This document shows positions 14,011-24,870 of a DNA stretch of 64,000 bases, in pieces (within the stretch, counting starts at the first letter, position 1; each line of letters opens with the position of its first letter). Location of the stretch: the NCBI GenBank assembly GCA_036345935.2, contig JADWOT020001491.1:1-64000 (forward strand), read 5' to 3'. The notes under the pieces are model-generated. The model searched no databases, was not told the origin of the DNA, and saw only the letters and a list, made by a program, of their open reading frames with translations. The DNA is from Taenia hydatigena. Taxonomy: Eukaryota > Platyhelminthes > Cestoda > Cyclophyllidea > Taeniidae. The translations under genes were made by a program, and so were the position numbers.

Positions 14011-14290
14011 TTTCCAAATGAAAATTTCTTGCTCGTAACATTTGCATTCGGATCGTTTTCATTGGCCAAGCACGATTTCCATAACTGGTCAGTCTGTCAT
14101 CGCGATTGGTTTGCGAAACCCACTTAAATATTCGCAGCCTCCGGAAAAGCTTTCTGCGTAAAGGAAACGCAAAGCATGAGGAATAGGTTCACAATGCCCA
14201 TTGCAGCCTTGATTTATAGCACAAAGTTCCAGCTTTTTAGATTCCAACGTTAAAGTTAAGCTATTTTTAAATCGCATGTCTGAGAACCTA

Positions 14291-14510
14291 CTCGAAGTGC
14301 TAACTGAAGTAGTCTCGGCTTAGCAATCCTCCAGGCCCCTAGCAGCTCCAATGTGGAAGATACTTTAGACGAGGGCAAGAAGTCTATGCTGCGACCACAA
14401 ATAAACGCAAACACACCCACAAGAGACTTCTATTTTTTAATACGAATACTTGCTCGCAAAAAAATAGACTGCCGCACACTGAATTCGACACCTTTACGTG
14501 CATGCTGGCG
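14291..14510 (+). repeat. Direct repeat, right copy
   Basis: Partner of 11831-12050. It begins TCGAAGTGCTAACTGAAGTAG and ends near GACACCTTTACG. The signal-peptide exon at 14010-13825 sits between the two copies. Confidence 0.7.
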
Positions 14511-16445
14511 ATGGAGTGGTTTAATTAATCGTGTTCAAATTAAACATTGTTCAAAATCACATTAATAACGTCAAGTGCCGAAGAATTTCTCTAGGAGGAA
14601 TCTAGACAATTGTATGACCATAAGTGAAAACATGGCCTTATCAACTAGCCTCTCTTCTAAACGAATCACTAGCCCAAATTCATCGTTCAGAATTCGCAGT
14701 GATAGTAAAGATGTGCAAACCACAGTGCCTGTAGTGCAGCATATGGTGTATGTCTCACAAAAACTATTTAAAAAATAGCCACGAATTTCAGTTTGAACAT
14801 CATTAGAACAGAATTTTAAATGTAAAAGGTAATAATAAATTATATGAGTTAATGTGTCCTCGTAGTTAAAATGCTTGCAATATAACGCAGCACAATCCGC
14901 AAACAAGCATAATTTTTACGAATTCATAGACTGCTACTAATGCATGTATTTAATTACATACAATCCACTTGTTTAAATAAAGATGGAATGTGTCTGTGAA
15001 TCTGGCTATACGGAGGCAATAAAAAAATTATTTGAAGGCGACTGTAACGAGCTAAGCATTTGTATTCTGATAACTATATCAGACTTGGCGTTGTTGTAAA
15101 AATATCTTCTCTCAATGATGTATGCATTGAATTCAAAGTAATGTATCAACTCAATGACAGTCGAAATGGTGTTAAGTAAATACATTTACGGATAAACCAC
15201 TTGAAAACTTTGATTTCTGTAAACAGGTTTCATGGGCTCTCTTTGAGTAGCTGCATTCAGATCCTTCCAGAAGTTCTTGATTCCGTCAAAGGATGAACGT
15301 TGATTAGGTCCTCAAATTCCGGCTAAATACTGGCTTACAATGTAGTGTCGCTGGTGCTTACGGCGACCACTTACAAGTCAGAGATGTTGCAGTATCCGCG
15401 ACTGCTGGAAATTATGTCAGATAAAGTAGCGCACTATGGCAATGTTGATGAAGACGCAGCCCTCCTCACATGTTCAGGCAATCTATCCAAGTATTTGAAA
15501 GTAGACCAGCGATGGCTTATAGTGAAGGTTTGTTGGGTAAGTTCTCTTTGCCATCAAACGATTTTTCCGTACAGATTTTCTAGACTGTCCACCACGAGCA
15601 GACAATAATACTATTTAAGAATCGCCTTAATGTTTTGATGTTAGTAAAGCTGACGGCAACACACATCCTGTCATTGTTTGAGAATATCGTATTTTGAAAA
15701 AGGTAGTTGTAATACGCTAATACTTCATTTTACCGCGCCAGAAGTCAGTTCATTGAATGGGTTGATAAGACCGTTTTCTAGGCACAAACTTGGCGCACTG
15801 CTGAGACGAATTAATGCATGATACATGTTGAGGTTATTTACAAGCAAAACGAATAGGAAGTTTAGAGCAACTATTCTTGTTGATGTTCGCCAGTCGGTCT
15901 AGGTAGAATTTGGTTAAATTCTGCTGCCTCTCTTAAGCACTAATGCATGTTACAATGGGCAATACATTAGGCACAAGTCCTTTACAAAGTTAATATTCTT
16001 TTCATAAATGGTTAGAGCGACGATAGCAGAGTGACAGTAGCATACCGTCTGAATTCACGGACAACAATGAGGTCCATTAATCTAAGCATGAGATCAGCAA
16101 GTTGACGTGTCGATTGCCGACACATCGGAATAGGCAGGCTATTATATCATTCAATTCAAGCTTCTTGTCCGCTTACTTCTTAAGTTACAATGAAATGCCT
16201 TCATATTCCAAGAATGGCCGACTTAGATTTTAAGTTAGTCTCATCTTTAAGGTCACTTCATTTTGACATGGTATCCTCAGAACCTTTTTTCGATAGCGAC
16301 AAGGACTTAGCAAACATATCGGGTATGAAGAAAGGTGTATCAGGCTGCAATAACTTATCCTCAATATCATACGATTGCCACTGATGATGAGAAGTAAGCA
16401 ATCAAACGCCAAATTTTAGCACAAAATCCACTTTAAGCCCACTTT
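14511..16445. other. No gene supported
   Basis: Contains a minus-strand open stretch (14906-14571) and scattered short frames, none with a leader or recognisable domain. It is AT-rich around 14.75-15.15 kb. Confidence 0.4.
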
Positions 16446-16751
16446 TTAAAGAAAAGCTGGATGAACATGGGTTCGGTTCATACTCAAACTCGAGAATGAT
16501 AATGCTTGTGGGATGCATTGATAAGGAAAATTTTGAGGACGAACAGAAGAGACAATTTGGTTCCCATGTTGATAAATCAGATCCACTAATGCACGAAAAT
16601 ATAGAGCAAAGTCATTGACGATCGAAGCGATGCCTTTCGTAGCGCTACTGGGCTTAGCAGTATCATTGTCAGCTATCACAAACTGATAACCTTCACATGT
16701 CACACATGTGCGACTTGCAAGTCCAAGTAAAAAAATCAGGGTATAACACAT
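16446..16751 (-). CDS. Putative 101-residue secreted protein or leader-bearing exon
   Basis: Choosing the ATG at 16751 gives MCYTLIFLLGLASRTCVTC, a hydrophobic leader with small residues (A-S) before a possible cut site. The open frame continues upstream without a better start. After the leader come about 30 polar residues and then an amphipathic stretch with repeated hydrophobic positions (IVNDFALYFRALVDLIYQHG). The frame stops at 16446 and no convincing splice donor breaks it, so it could be a single-exon protein. Size and helix content recall the small secreted helical antigens of tapeworms, but I see no motif that identifies antigen B or the 8-kDa family. Function is unassigned. A short palindromic stretch (CACATGTCACACATGTG) lies inside the leader region. 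It may also be a chance frame. Confidence 0.3.
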   Translation of the reverse strand: MCYTLIFLLGLASRTCVTCEGYQFVIADNDTAKPSSATKGIASIVNDFALYFRALVDLIYQHGNQIVSSVRPQNFPYQCIPQALSFSSLSMNRTHVHPAFL

Positions 16752-16999
16752 GAATCTGGTAAGATGCAAGCTAATATTGTGCCGCAGCATAGACGTGTCT
16801 AAAAAATCTGACATAAAATTAGAAAGTTCTCTCTTTTTTACAAAAACATCACCACTCAGCGGCATTCTATTGGAGTGGTCTGCTTCCTTCACTCACAACT
16901 TCGTTATTTTGTCTTGGTTCCATAATAAATAAGACCAATAGATTGACTAGAACCTTTAAATCTACTGATCGACAGACAGCTAAGCGATCAGCAGCGACA

Positions 17000-17860
17000 C
17001 TAGTGCTTAGGAACCCTCTCATTTTGAGTGAGGCCTTCGTGTGGCTGTTGAATAGTTCAGGTCATATAGATTTAAAACGACTTCACAGTGTAGACCAAGT
17101 CCTGTATTCGGGGTTTGGGATTGTATCAGTTTGCCTAACCGTGACGTCTGATTCGCATGCCACCTTACTCACGTGGCCATTTAATCACTCCTTCTTCCAT
17201 TTGCAGACCTGATAGAGACGCAGCAGTATAACTGTGGTTGGTGCGCGCGACTGCGCCTGTAGCTAGTTTCGCCAGCAGTTGAGGTCCAACGATCATAAAA
17301 AGTGGGCGCCTTTTCCTTTCCGACTCAAGATAGCACTGAAAACGGATCGTTTTGATGTCCTCGCACGTTCATAATCTACTTGATGTGTAAATGTGCCAGA
17401 AAACTGCCGACTGGATATCATTGCAGTGTAGGTGGGAATCATTTGAAGTCAAAGATGAGTTGGTAGCTCGTGTATATAGCTGTGATCGCGTGTATCCATA
17501 TTTTGATATTTTCGAGGCTGGCATTACATTGAAGGAGCATACTTATGTCTTCCCTTTTAAGGCTGGGTTTTATCAATGCGTTCGTGTTTTCGTGAATTGA
17601 TTGAATCTGCCTATACCTAACAACATGACATCGTCATCATTCTGCAGAGTGGATGGGCCATGCCATGATGAGTTCAAGTTCTGTGGAAGGTGATATACGT
17701 ATGTGCGTGCCATCTGCATGTTAGCCATGGAGGGGATATTACCAACCCCTCCACAGCATGGGACCTCGTAATAGTCATCGACGTGTGGCACTGAGAGGGT
17801 TCAGGAAATTCTGTTAAGGTCGTGCTCTCCATCAGTGCCATTCATCGTTATGATTGGGAC
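17000..17860 (+). repeat. Plus-strand arm of an inverted duplication
   Basis: Three blocks are shared in reverse complement with the minus strand: about 17030-17215 with 22260-22060, about 17375-17610 with 20950-20715, and about 17610-17860 with 20715-20490. Landmarks include GCCTTCGTGTGGC, CGTGGCCATTTAATCAC, CATTTGAAGTCA and GGACCTCGTAATAG. The minus arm holds about 1.1 kb of extra DNA between its first two blocks. Confidence 0.7.
17427..17600 (+). CDS. FnIII-like exon of a putative secreted antigen (terminal exon with stop)
   Basis: After an acceptor-like TATCATTGCAG the frame encodes 57 residues and a stop. The order fits an FnIII fold: a tryptophan in an early strand (CRWESFEV), a middle strand (ELVARVYSC), then ITLKEHTYVFPFKAGFYQC, where TYVFPFKAGFYQ.RV resembles the Y-x-L-x-P-x-T-x-Y-x-V signature. 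The tryptophan-to-end distance of about 55 residues is usual for FnIII. An ATG at 17391 is in frame and could serve if there is no splicing. The inverted copy at 20895-20714 is frameshifted, so this is the better preserved of the two. FnIII secreted antigens (EG95, TSOL18 and 45W types) are a known taeniid group, but I infer kinship only from fold-like features. No signal-peptide exon was found upstream. Confidence 0.35.
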   Translation, partial: CRWESFEVKDELVARVYSCDRVYPYFDIFEAGITLKEHTYVFPFKAGFYQCVRVFVN

Positions 17861-19555
17861 AATCTAGTAGAAAGAGCGTACCTACGCCACTTTTGGAAGG
17901 TGGTGAGCCTGATGGAATTATTTTATTAAATGCTGGACTACTGCTTGAATTCTACACGCTCAAATCAAAACAGGTCAGCTAAGATATCTGCTTGATGCTT
18001 TTAACGTAACTCTATAAGTTTACTCTGATTACGTCCCACGAAGAAATCGTCTACGGATTTCAGAGCTAGGAAGCCGACCGAGGTATTCTGGAATGCCTCT
18101 TTGAAGACAGTCATCAGCTATTCGGTACGTGGATGCTTAATGCTATCACAAGTGTGTTGTTGTTTAGACGCAACTGCAATGACCAGGCTCCTGCAACCAC
18201 CATGTCAAAGGGATTTGTTTTTAACGGTGCACTTGCAAATCTAGAAGTTACACTTTAACACCTGCAACAACAGCAATTGACGGATCTACCCTTGCTGCTC
18301 TAGCCACTTCAGCACTACTCGCATCCAAGATCCTAGTGCCGGTGTGAATCATTTCTACCTTCTGTGTGAAGCATCAACTATTTCGCCAACTGCAAGCACT
18401 CTAGCTTAAAATTTTACCATTTTTAAATGCTTTATTTGTTTTTTTAAAGGCTTCATTAATACAGAGATTGATCAGTCGAAATGGTTCGCCTTTCTTCATT
18501 GATAAATTTATCAGCCATGGTAAAAAACTTGTAAAGGACAGATAAAATCTCTAAATTTTAGCCTGTTTTCATTACCGGTGTCACCATGTAAGGTGCTTGA
18601 ATCGATCTCCACCATCAACATCCCGGCGGTGGAAGCGATCTACGTTGGCATTCTTTTGAACCAAAGATTATTCTTGTAGTTCGTGATGAGGAGTGAATTT
18701 GAGAAGCATGCACACAAGGACGTGATAGGCTTGCGTTGTGTTTTCCATAAAGCATGTAACCCACCATCACGACAACAATATTGCGGTATTGTTATCTCCA
18801 ATTTCACGCAACCAGCACAATAAGCAGCAAATTTAATTTCAATTTCCGTCCTCCTTTACTTCTTACATGAAATTTTAACCTGCTCGAACAAACACGATCA
18901 TGATTTTAAGCTGTGAACCGTGACTTTATATTGTTTCCATGCATTAGGAAGGATGGTACACCTTGGCTTTGCGCGGTGTCATTAGTTAAACGGTTTTGTT
19001 TCTATGCCTTACCAAATGGTAAAAACGACTTTTTTAGGGTAACTTATTTTCACTTGGATGGTATCAGATTGTCGCTTAGTTAGTAGGGATTTTCTACACG
19101 GGCGTCAAGATGGATGCATAACAATTATCGAGCAACTATTAGTGCAGTGTCTGCTATATGCCCGGGTGTGGCACTTGGTCGAGCCAAGATTTCGTGCATG
19201 CAAATACCATCCATGGATACACGCGAAAGTTCATCAAGGAGATTCCATCATTTGCAGTTCTTATGGGACAACACTAATTGCCGATGTTGATGACGGCGGT
19301 TGGGGCGTTCATTAAATCCAGGTTTGCATTTAGAATTTGGAGACATCTGCAACCGCATTTGTTGAAAGTGAGTCTCTGATTCCTATTTTAGTTTTAAGAA
19401 GTCGCAGGGTATTTGATAAGTTTTGTCCGGACAAAGAACTTAAAGTGGTTGAAAATTAACGAGGCAAGTTGGAAATAGTGAACGACCTCCTTTGCTAATC
19501 AGCAAAATTAAATATTACCCATTTAAAATAACGATATTGCAAGCGACCGACCTGC
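17861..19555. other. No gene recognised
   Basis: Short unrelated frames only. One plus-strand open stretch near 19058-19315 has no leader, domain or splice support. Confidence 0.4.
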
Positions 19556-19559
19556 CTGC

Positions 19560-19765
19560 CTGTGAGTCCATTGGTACATCTATCCAACCCAGAACTATCT
19601 CCCTCTTTACCCATATACCCATCCTCTCACTCCATTTTACCTTAACGGGTGCACAAGGTGTGTTCTCGTAATGTATACGCCATCCACTAGTCTACTGTCC
19701 CCACGGGCTTCTCAAAATTGCTGCATTCTCGCGAGCCATAAATGCTTTATCTTTAGATTTCCTAA
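19560..19765 (+). repeat. Dispersed repeat, copy 1
   Basis: Shares with about 28380-28600 a CT-rich lead, TTTACCTT, a GTGCA block, CACTAGTCTACTG and TCAAAATTGCTGCATTC. The second copy lies inside the foreign insert of module copy 0. Confidence 0.65.
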
Positions 19766-20341
19766 AATGGACACCTCTTTAACTCACCCCCTTTCTCCTT
19801 CCTTTTTCATCTTACTCTCCCTAATTGCCTTCGTGGCAGGTGTTTCTAGTGTCCAGCACTGCCGTCGCTACTGCTAAAAGCGCCTTAGCAGTTATAGAGT
19901 TTGCCATTTGATGTAGAGAAATATTCCAGCTCTATTCTTACCCTTCTTATCTTTCCCTTATCTATTCCAGCTACTCTTCACCTCCGCCCCTGGTCCCTGT
20001 ATTGATTAACTTTGAGTGCTGTCATCACTGAGTCGGTTGGGTATGTGAGTGGGTGGAAGAGTCGTATTGAGACTTTAAAAACCACCCCAATGTAAGCATA
20101 GGCGGTCTTCATGTGCTTTTTTCTGCATAGTGAACTCACTCAGGGTTAGTGACTGCAATGGATGAACAATCCACAGCCTTATGCCTCTTACAGTAACCAC
20201 AACCTTAGCTGTCTTCCATCACCCTTATTGCTTTAAATCCAAGCAATGGTTTTGCTAACAACGACCTGGTGATAAGTAATGTACGTCGTACGTGACAAAA
20301 GAGCAGTTCCTGTCAGAAAAATGGAAACTGTAATGTAGACG

Positions 20342-20563
20342 TCAAAGAGTAACCAGGAAGAGAGTCGCGGTCGGAGAAATAGCGAACACTGGCATGACTA
20401 ATGAAGCTAACACTTTGTCCAGAGGGACCAACTCAAGTTTTGCATTTGGGAGTGCGAAGTCTCTTTCAGCCTCCCAAGCAGTGATCGTAATCGTACCTCC
20501 AACTTTAGCCACTAGAATGGCACTGATGGGGGACTCGACTGTGACGAATGGCTCTGCATCCAC
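20342..20563 (-). CDS. FnIII-like C-terminal exon with hydrophobic tail
   Basis: The open stretch ends in a stop after VLASLVMPVFAISPTATLFL-VTL, a hydrophobic C-terminus of the kind that anchors a protein in the membrane or directs GPI attachment. Before it, GGTITITAWEAERDFALPNA resembles the last strands of an FnIII domain (alternating T-I-T-I, then A-W-E-A). The first residue shown has no ATG, so this is an exon: AG dinucleotides near 20521 or 20545 could be the acceptor. The TITAWEA core is matched by TYTTTDWEA at 24694-24529 and TYTTSAWEA at 40545-40370, both on the minus strand inside the large modules. It follows the decayed FnIII copy at 20895-20714 in the same orientation, so the two may be parts of one gene. 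The resemblance to EG95-type antigens (FnIII plus a hydrophobic tail) is inference. Confidence 0.4.
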   Translation of the reverse strand: MDAEPFVTVESPISAILVAKVGGTITITAWEAERDFALPNAKLELVPLDKVLASLVMPVFAISPTATLFLVTL

Positions 20564-20713
20564 TCAGTGCTACACTTTGATGCCTATTACGAGGTCCCGT
20601 TCTGGCGCGCACACACACATCATCTCCCACAGAACTTGAGCTCGTAATGGCATGATTCAGCCACCCTGTGAATTGATGACGATATCACGCTGCTTGGTAT
20701 AGGTAGGTTCAAT

Positions 20714-20895
20714 CTATTCACGAAAGCAGGAACGTATTGACAAACATCTACCCCTGAAACAGAAAGACTAAATATACCCCTTCACTGTAATGACAGCTTC
20801 ACAAAATTATTAAAGGTGCTAGAACAATATTACAGCTATATCTACGGACTACCAACTCAGGTATGACTTCAAATGGTTCCCACTTTCTAATGCAA
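20714..20895 (-). pseudogene. Decayed FnIII-like exon
   Basis: Reverse-complement relative of 17427-17600. It keeps KWEPFEV and ELVVRRYSCN in the same places, then meets an in-frame stop and loses frame before the Y-x-V strand. The AG expected at the acceptor is missing (TTGCATTAG instead of TTGCAG). Confidence 0.5.
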
Positions 20896-20969
20896 TGATA
20901 TTTAGCCAACAGTTTTCTGACAAATTACACATCAACAAGACTCTAAACATGTGAGGGCATTGAAGCGAT

Positions 20970-22020
20970 GCGTTTCCAGTGTTGCCTTAAGTCCAGGAAG
21001 ACAAGCCACTCTTTTTGATGATCGATTGCCCTGAACCTCTTGTAAAACAAGCTACACGTGCAGTCGAGCGCACCATACACCGATTCGGTCACAACCTTAG
21101 AGGCATTGACGACGCGATTAAAGAAACATAAAGATGGTGAAGAAAAGCTATAAAAATGATCAAACAAAATAAAAGCTACTCTAAGTCGTAAGCTGAAGTA
21201 CGTATCAGCAGGATTTGTAAGCCAACACTGTCAGAACCGAAATCGTAAAATAAGTGAGACATGCTGGTATAGGAATGTAGCGCATTTGTGCTGTTATTCA
21301 AATCACGCATACTTTTATTTTATGATTTTCGTAATGTTATTTTCACCTATGCTTGTTAAGAGATTTACGTTGTTTTCATTTCTAGCCTATAAACTTACCT
21401 TAAAAGGCCAAAAAAGCAGGTCTGCTAGAATATGAGGTTATGGAGGCACTCGATTCGCCCTTATAAACTTTGTAAGCGCCTTGGCTTTGCCGAAACATTC
21501 AGTTACTTGCGTTTCCTTTCGCGATGGAATCAGATTCATAATTGCAAACACATCAGTCTCCAAACATCAAACATTTTAATGCAAAAGCAATGACGTCTGA
21601 ATCAGTTTTCAAAATTAGCAGTTGATGTCACAAAAAATGGGCAAACATTCCATTGGATCGCACATACGTGACACAAGTCAACACTTAGACAACGATTGTC
21701 GGTCATGCTAGATTGTGCCACAGGAGCACTAAATGAGATTAAAATGAAGACCCAATCAATTATCTACTTAGTGCGCTGGCAGCATTTCCCTAAAAAACAG
21801 TTTGTGCCGTAGCAGCTGTGGAGTGGTTGCTGAGAGTCACACCTTCTTATACAAATGCGGATTCACTATTTTCCTTGAAGACTGTAATTCTGCCTTGGTG
21901 ATACGACCTGAAGAAGAGGTTAGTGGGTGTTTACCTCCTCTGTTCCTCAAAGGACTTGGTCATGAAATTCCAGTGACCCCACCTCAACGCATCCTTCATT
22001 AGTCACTAACAAGCTTACTT
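20970..22020. other. Extra DNA inside the minus arm of the inverted duplication
   Basis: About 1.05 kb with no counterpart between the matching blocks of the plus arm. A stretch near 21800-21960 resembles the module segment at 43000-43100 and 54500-54610 (GTCACACCTTCTTATACAAATGC against GGCACACCATCATATTCGAATGC, then GACTGTAATTCTGCCTTG against GACTGTATTTCCGCCTTG), so part of it is module-derived. Confidence 0.45.
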
Positions 22021-22059
22021 TATAACAAATATTATGCAAGTACTCCCGCTGCGTTACTA

Positions 22060-22260
22060 TTGGTTCCACAAATGAAAGGTGTGATTAAATGGCCACGGGA
22101 GTGAGATAACACGTGTATCCTGGGCCACGATTAGACACACTAATGGAATCCCAGTCCCGAAAGTAAAGGACTTAGTCTGCGCTGCAAAGTTCGTTTAAGT
22201 CTGTGAGTACCTGAACTATTCGATTGCCACACGAAGGCCTCACACAAAATGAGAGGGTCG
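22060..22260 (-). repeat. Outer block of the inverted duplication, minus arm
   Basis: Reverse complement of about 17030-17215, with shared blocks GACCTTCGTGTGGC, GAATAGTTCAGGT and CGTGGCCATTTAATCAC. No intact reading frame is conserved between the arms here. Confidence 0.65.
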
Positions 22261-22587
22261 AGACATTCGGAGCATGTCCTTTAAGCACCAGCATCACTGC
22301 CGACCATCCAGCCGCTCACAATCTGTCGATCCGATGATTCTAGCTAATCTTTGGTTTCCTAGTTAGTATGGTTTGTCATGGTGCCAAGTCGAAAAGAAGC
22401 TAGTGCTTGGAGAAAGCAGGTCGCCCCACCAGGATGTCACTGGGTAGTGATGCTTTTCATAAAGAATACGATTGAATTTCCAACTTTTTTTTGAAATAAT
22501 TTTAAGATACGCCTATGCTGCAATCTAACATTCTCATACACGCTACCAGAATCGCAGGTTATATTCTGATTACACTACGCGAAATCC

Positions 22588-22609
22588 CACGTCACACACG
22601 TGTGACGTG
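22588..22609. promoter_or_regulatory. Near-perfect palindrome with E-box core and CRE-like halves
   Basis: CACGTCACAC-AC-GTGTGACGTG has perfect 10-base arms around a 2-base spacer. It contains a central CACGTG (bHLH-type E-box) flanked on each side by a TGACGTG (bZIP/CREB-type half). No gene start is evident within several hundred bases, so regulatory use is only a possibility. Confidence 0.4.
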
Positions 22610-23039
22610 AGGAATATGTCAATTTTTTAATAGCTGGTAATGATGCTGCCATGCTCACCAGCATCATGTAAGGCATCGTTGACCATGCATAATATATTCA
22701 TACTAGAGCTTGTCAATGAACCACGTTGTTGTGGTCATCGACGTGGAAATGAAAGTAAGGAAATAGGTATGGCAATGCAAAAAGGTCTACTGGAAGAATG
22801 GAACGCGACATATACATTGACAGACAGCCACGTTTAACTACTATGGGAATTATCAACGGTTGAACAAGGGGAGTTGGTCACGCTTTAGCAAGTACACCTC
22901 AACTTGCAATTCAAAACTTCATTTTCCATTTAACAATTTAGTGCTGGTAAACACGACTTTGGATTTCTGATACCGTTACAAGTAGATTTAAACCTGTAGA
23001 GCCGCATGTATAATCATCAACAGTGTTGACCAATTTGCG

Positions 23040-23165
23040 ATAAAAATGTTCCAGTTTCTTCTTCTGCGAACTGTTGGTTCTGCCATCTAGCGAATTACCT
23101 TCTCATGCAAGCCTCCTTCCAAACTTGGTCAATCGGTGATTCGCAGGAACTGCGTCATCCTAACA
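23040..23165 (-). repeat. Small duplicated block with peptide-level conservation
   Basis: Matches about 31695-31815 in the same orientation. On the minus strand one frame reads ANHRLTKFGRRLA here and TNHRLLKCRRKFA there. A second frame reads QFAEEETGTF against QLTEDDIEAFF. Both frames carry or lie near stops in one copy, so it is either an old exon or simply duplicated DNA. Confidence 0.4.
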
Positions 23166-24235
23166 ATCAGTCTTCCAACACATGATCAGTACATGTGTTC
23201 TTTATTTGCATGGCCTCCCTTGGTAGTTCGTACTTCAGGTAGTTCCAATTGCAGGCTGCGAGACTTCGATGGCGATGCGCCGCATACCTGCCACGTTCCA
23301 TCCTGCGACGTGGTCAACGCAAGTGCCTTTGCAATTATTGGAAGCTGAATAAAACGTCATGAAATTACATTGATCCGAGTGTTGTGAGGAGATAAATTCA
23401 AATAATGAATGCTTATGGCGTAGCATTCAAATATAAAATGATAGAGAAAGCTAAGTAGAAGCGAATACGATACTAGCCACAGTTAGGGAATGTCGCATAA
23501 TTTGACAGCCCTGCTTACGTGTTAGCCGAGTTCTCTCACGGCGATAAAGACTGACTGGTCGGGTGAAGTTGGAGATGACAATACCTCAATATTATCGTCG
23601 CAATGGTTGGTTGCATGCTTCATGGAAGACATAATGCAAGGTAATGCAAGGAATGTCGATTTCAAAATTAGAAAACGTTGATTTTGCCTCCTGGTGACTA
23701 ACTTTATGCTCTCTTAGTGTTTTGCAAATGAAAGGGCATCAATTTGAGATTGGCGAGCGTCACCAGTTATGATCCACAGTCGCAACCATCATCAGACTTC
23801 AAATCTGGACCAAAGCTAACCTCAAATCATGTGTGGCAGTAAAATGCGAAAGGCTGCTTATAGTTCAATGAACATTTGATAACGGGACCCTTACTTTTCC
23901 GCTACTTCAAGTAATCTGCGTCAACCCAAATGGCTAGCCTCTAGTGCTCCGCACTTCCTTCTGCAATCAATAAGGGCGTAGGTAAGGTAGGTTAAATTAC
24001 CATTAGGTTGGTATTTTAACGCTAAACAGGGTGACACACTGTTAGCAGAAACCTGAGGAGCCTGTGTGAGTGGGTTTGTCAGTTGCTTTTGCTTGATGCG
24101 TCCAATATTTTAACGTGCACCTGGCTCAGCTGCCCATGCAAGTGTTGTATGCTCTGTTCGGAAATTACTTTGGAGTCCATACACCAGCTTGCCATTATAA
24201 TACCACATCATCAGAAGAGCATGCGCATTAGTGGT

Positions 24236-24433
24236 TTAAGTGAGAGTTAAGAGCGCGATAGTCGACCACTTCATTGTGCCGTCATATTCTACGCGTATAA
24301 TCACCAGCAAGATGTGACGCATGTTGGCAATGCCTGGTTCATCAGCAGTTACGGTTACATTTGAAGGCCAGCTAGTCAAATTAAATGAGCTGTCGGATAA
24401 ATAGTTACATGACTGACTAGCAGAACCCTCCAC
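24236..24433 (-). pseudogene. FnIII-like gene, conserved terminal segment (copy 0)
   Basis: The frame ends with NVTVTADEPGIANMRHILL, then a variable stretch, then STIALLTLT and a stop at 24238-24236. Copies at about 40250-40085, 51110-50995 and 55610-55730 align in the same frame. All four have a stop codon at this exact site (TAA or TGA), which suggests a real translation end, not chance. In copies A, B and C an AG precedes ATGAA as a possible acceptor; here it has become TG. A further similar stretch downstream (LLMMWYYNGKLVYGL) lies past the stop and may be untranslated. I do not recognise the domain. Confidence 0.4.
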
Positions 24434-24528
24434 CTAAACAGCTAAACTCCCAAATGAGCAGCTTCTCTCATGGGTTCATTCGCTGCCACGGTAAGGTGTT
24501 AGAGGCCATGCTACCTTTTCTACGTCCT

Positions 24529-24694
24529 CTAAAGATACATAAGCATTGCCAACACCAACATAAACTTGGATTTCGAAACACAATTATTTGGTTGAACCGA
24601 ACCATGGGCAAGTTTGGAAACTGGGCATGCATTATTAGCCTCCCAATCCGTGGTGGTGTACGTTCGTTCTGTCACAAAATGGCGATTGGCAATG
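24529..24694 (-). CDS. FnIII-like exon of module gene (copy 0)
   Basis: After TTCAG at 24699-24695, an acceptor position also AG in copies A and C, the frame reads IANRHFVTERTYTTTDWEAN, then a proline/lysine-rich linker, then SKFMLVLAMLMYL and a stop. That is the late FnIII strand pattern followed by a short hydrophobic tail, the same plan as 20563-20342. Copy A has the same frame (TYTTSAWEADNGC, LVLLVVRMYL) but lost one reading register before it; copy C has a TAG in the middle. Upstream on the same strand (about 24870-24750) is a conserved DVPCPLDKSVVTD stretch. The exon is open, but its gene may not be functional because neighbouring pieces are damaged. Confidence 0.35.
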
Positions 24695-24749
24695 CTGAAC
24701 TTGATTGACGGGGGACGCTATTTTGGTGAAATGGCCCTCAGTTCTAAGG

Positions 24750-24870
24750 CGTTATATATCGGTGACCACGGATTTATCCAGAGGACAAGGAACATCTTGT
24801 AATTGAGTGACTTGCATTGCATATCGTGAAGTGAGTGAAATCGACAATCTATTACGTCTACTAACGGCGT
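24750..24870 (-). pseudogene. Leader-like segment of module gene (copy 0)
   Basis: The frame carries RYAMQVTQLQDVPCPLDKSV, matched by TMQFAQSQDIPCPLDTSV in copy A and TMQVTHLQDSLCPLDNSL in copy C. In copy A the residues before it are hydrophobic (IALLSALTFLC), like a signal peptide. Here the leader is poorer, no ATG sits at the matching place, and the frame stops soon after VVTD. Confidence 0.35.

Noticed and set aside
14089..14277. Minus-strand frame with SFSGGCEYLSGF resembling the end of a Kunitz inhibitor domain
   Set aside because: Cysteine spacing is wrong, the segment containing the third cysteine of a Kunitz domain is absent and no second copy supports it.
14571..14906. 111-codon minus-strand open stretch with an AG acceptor-like site and helical end
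   Set aside because: No ATG at the start, no leader and no recognisable motif; it cannot be told from a chance frame.
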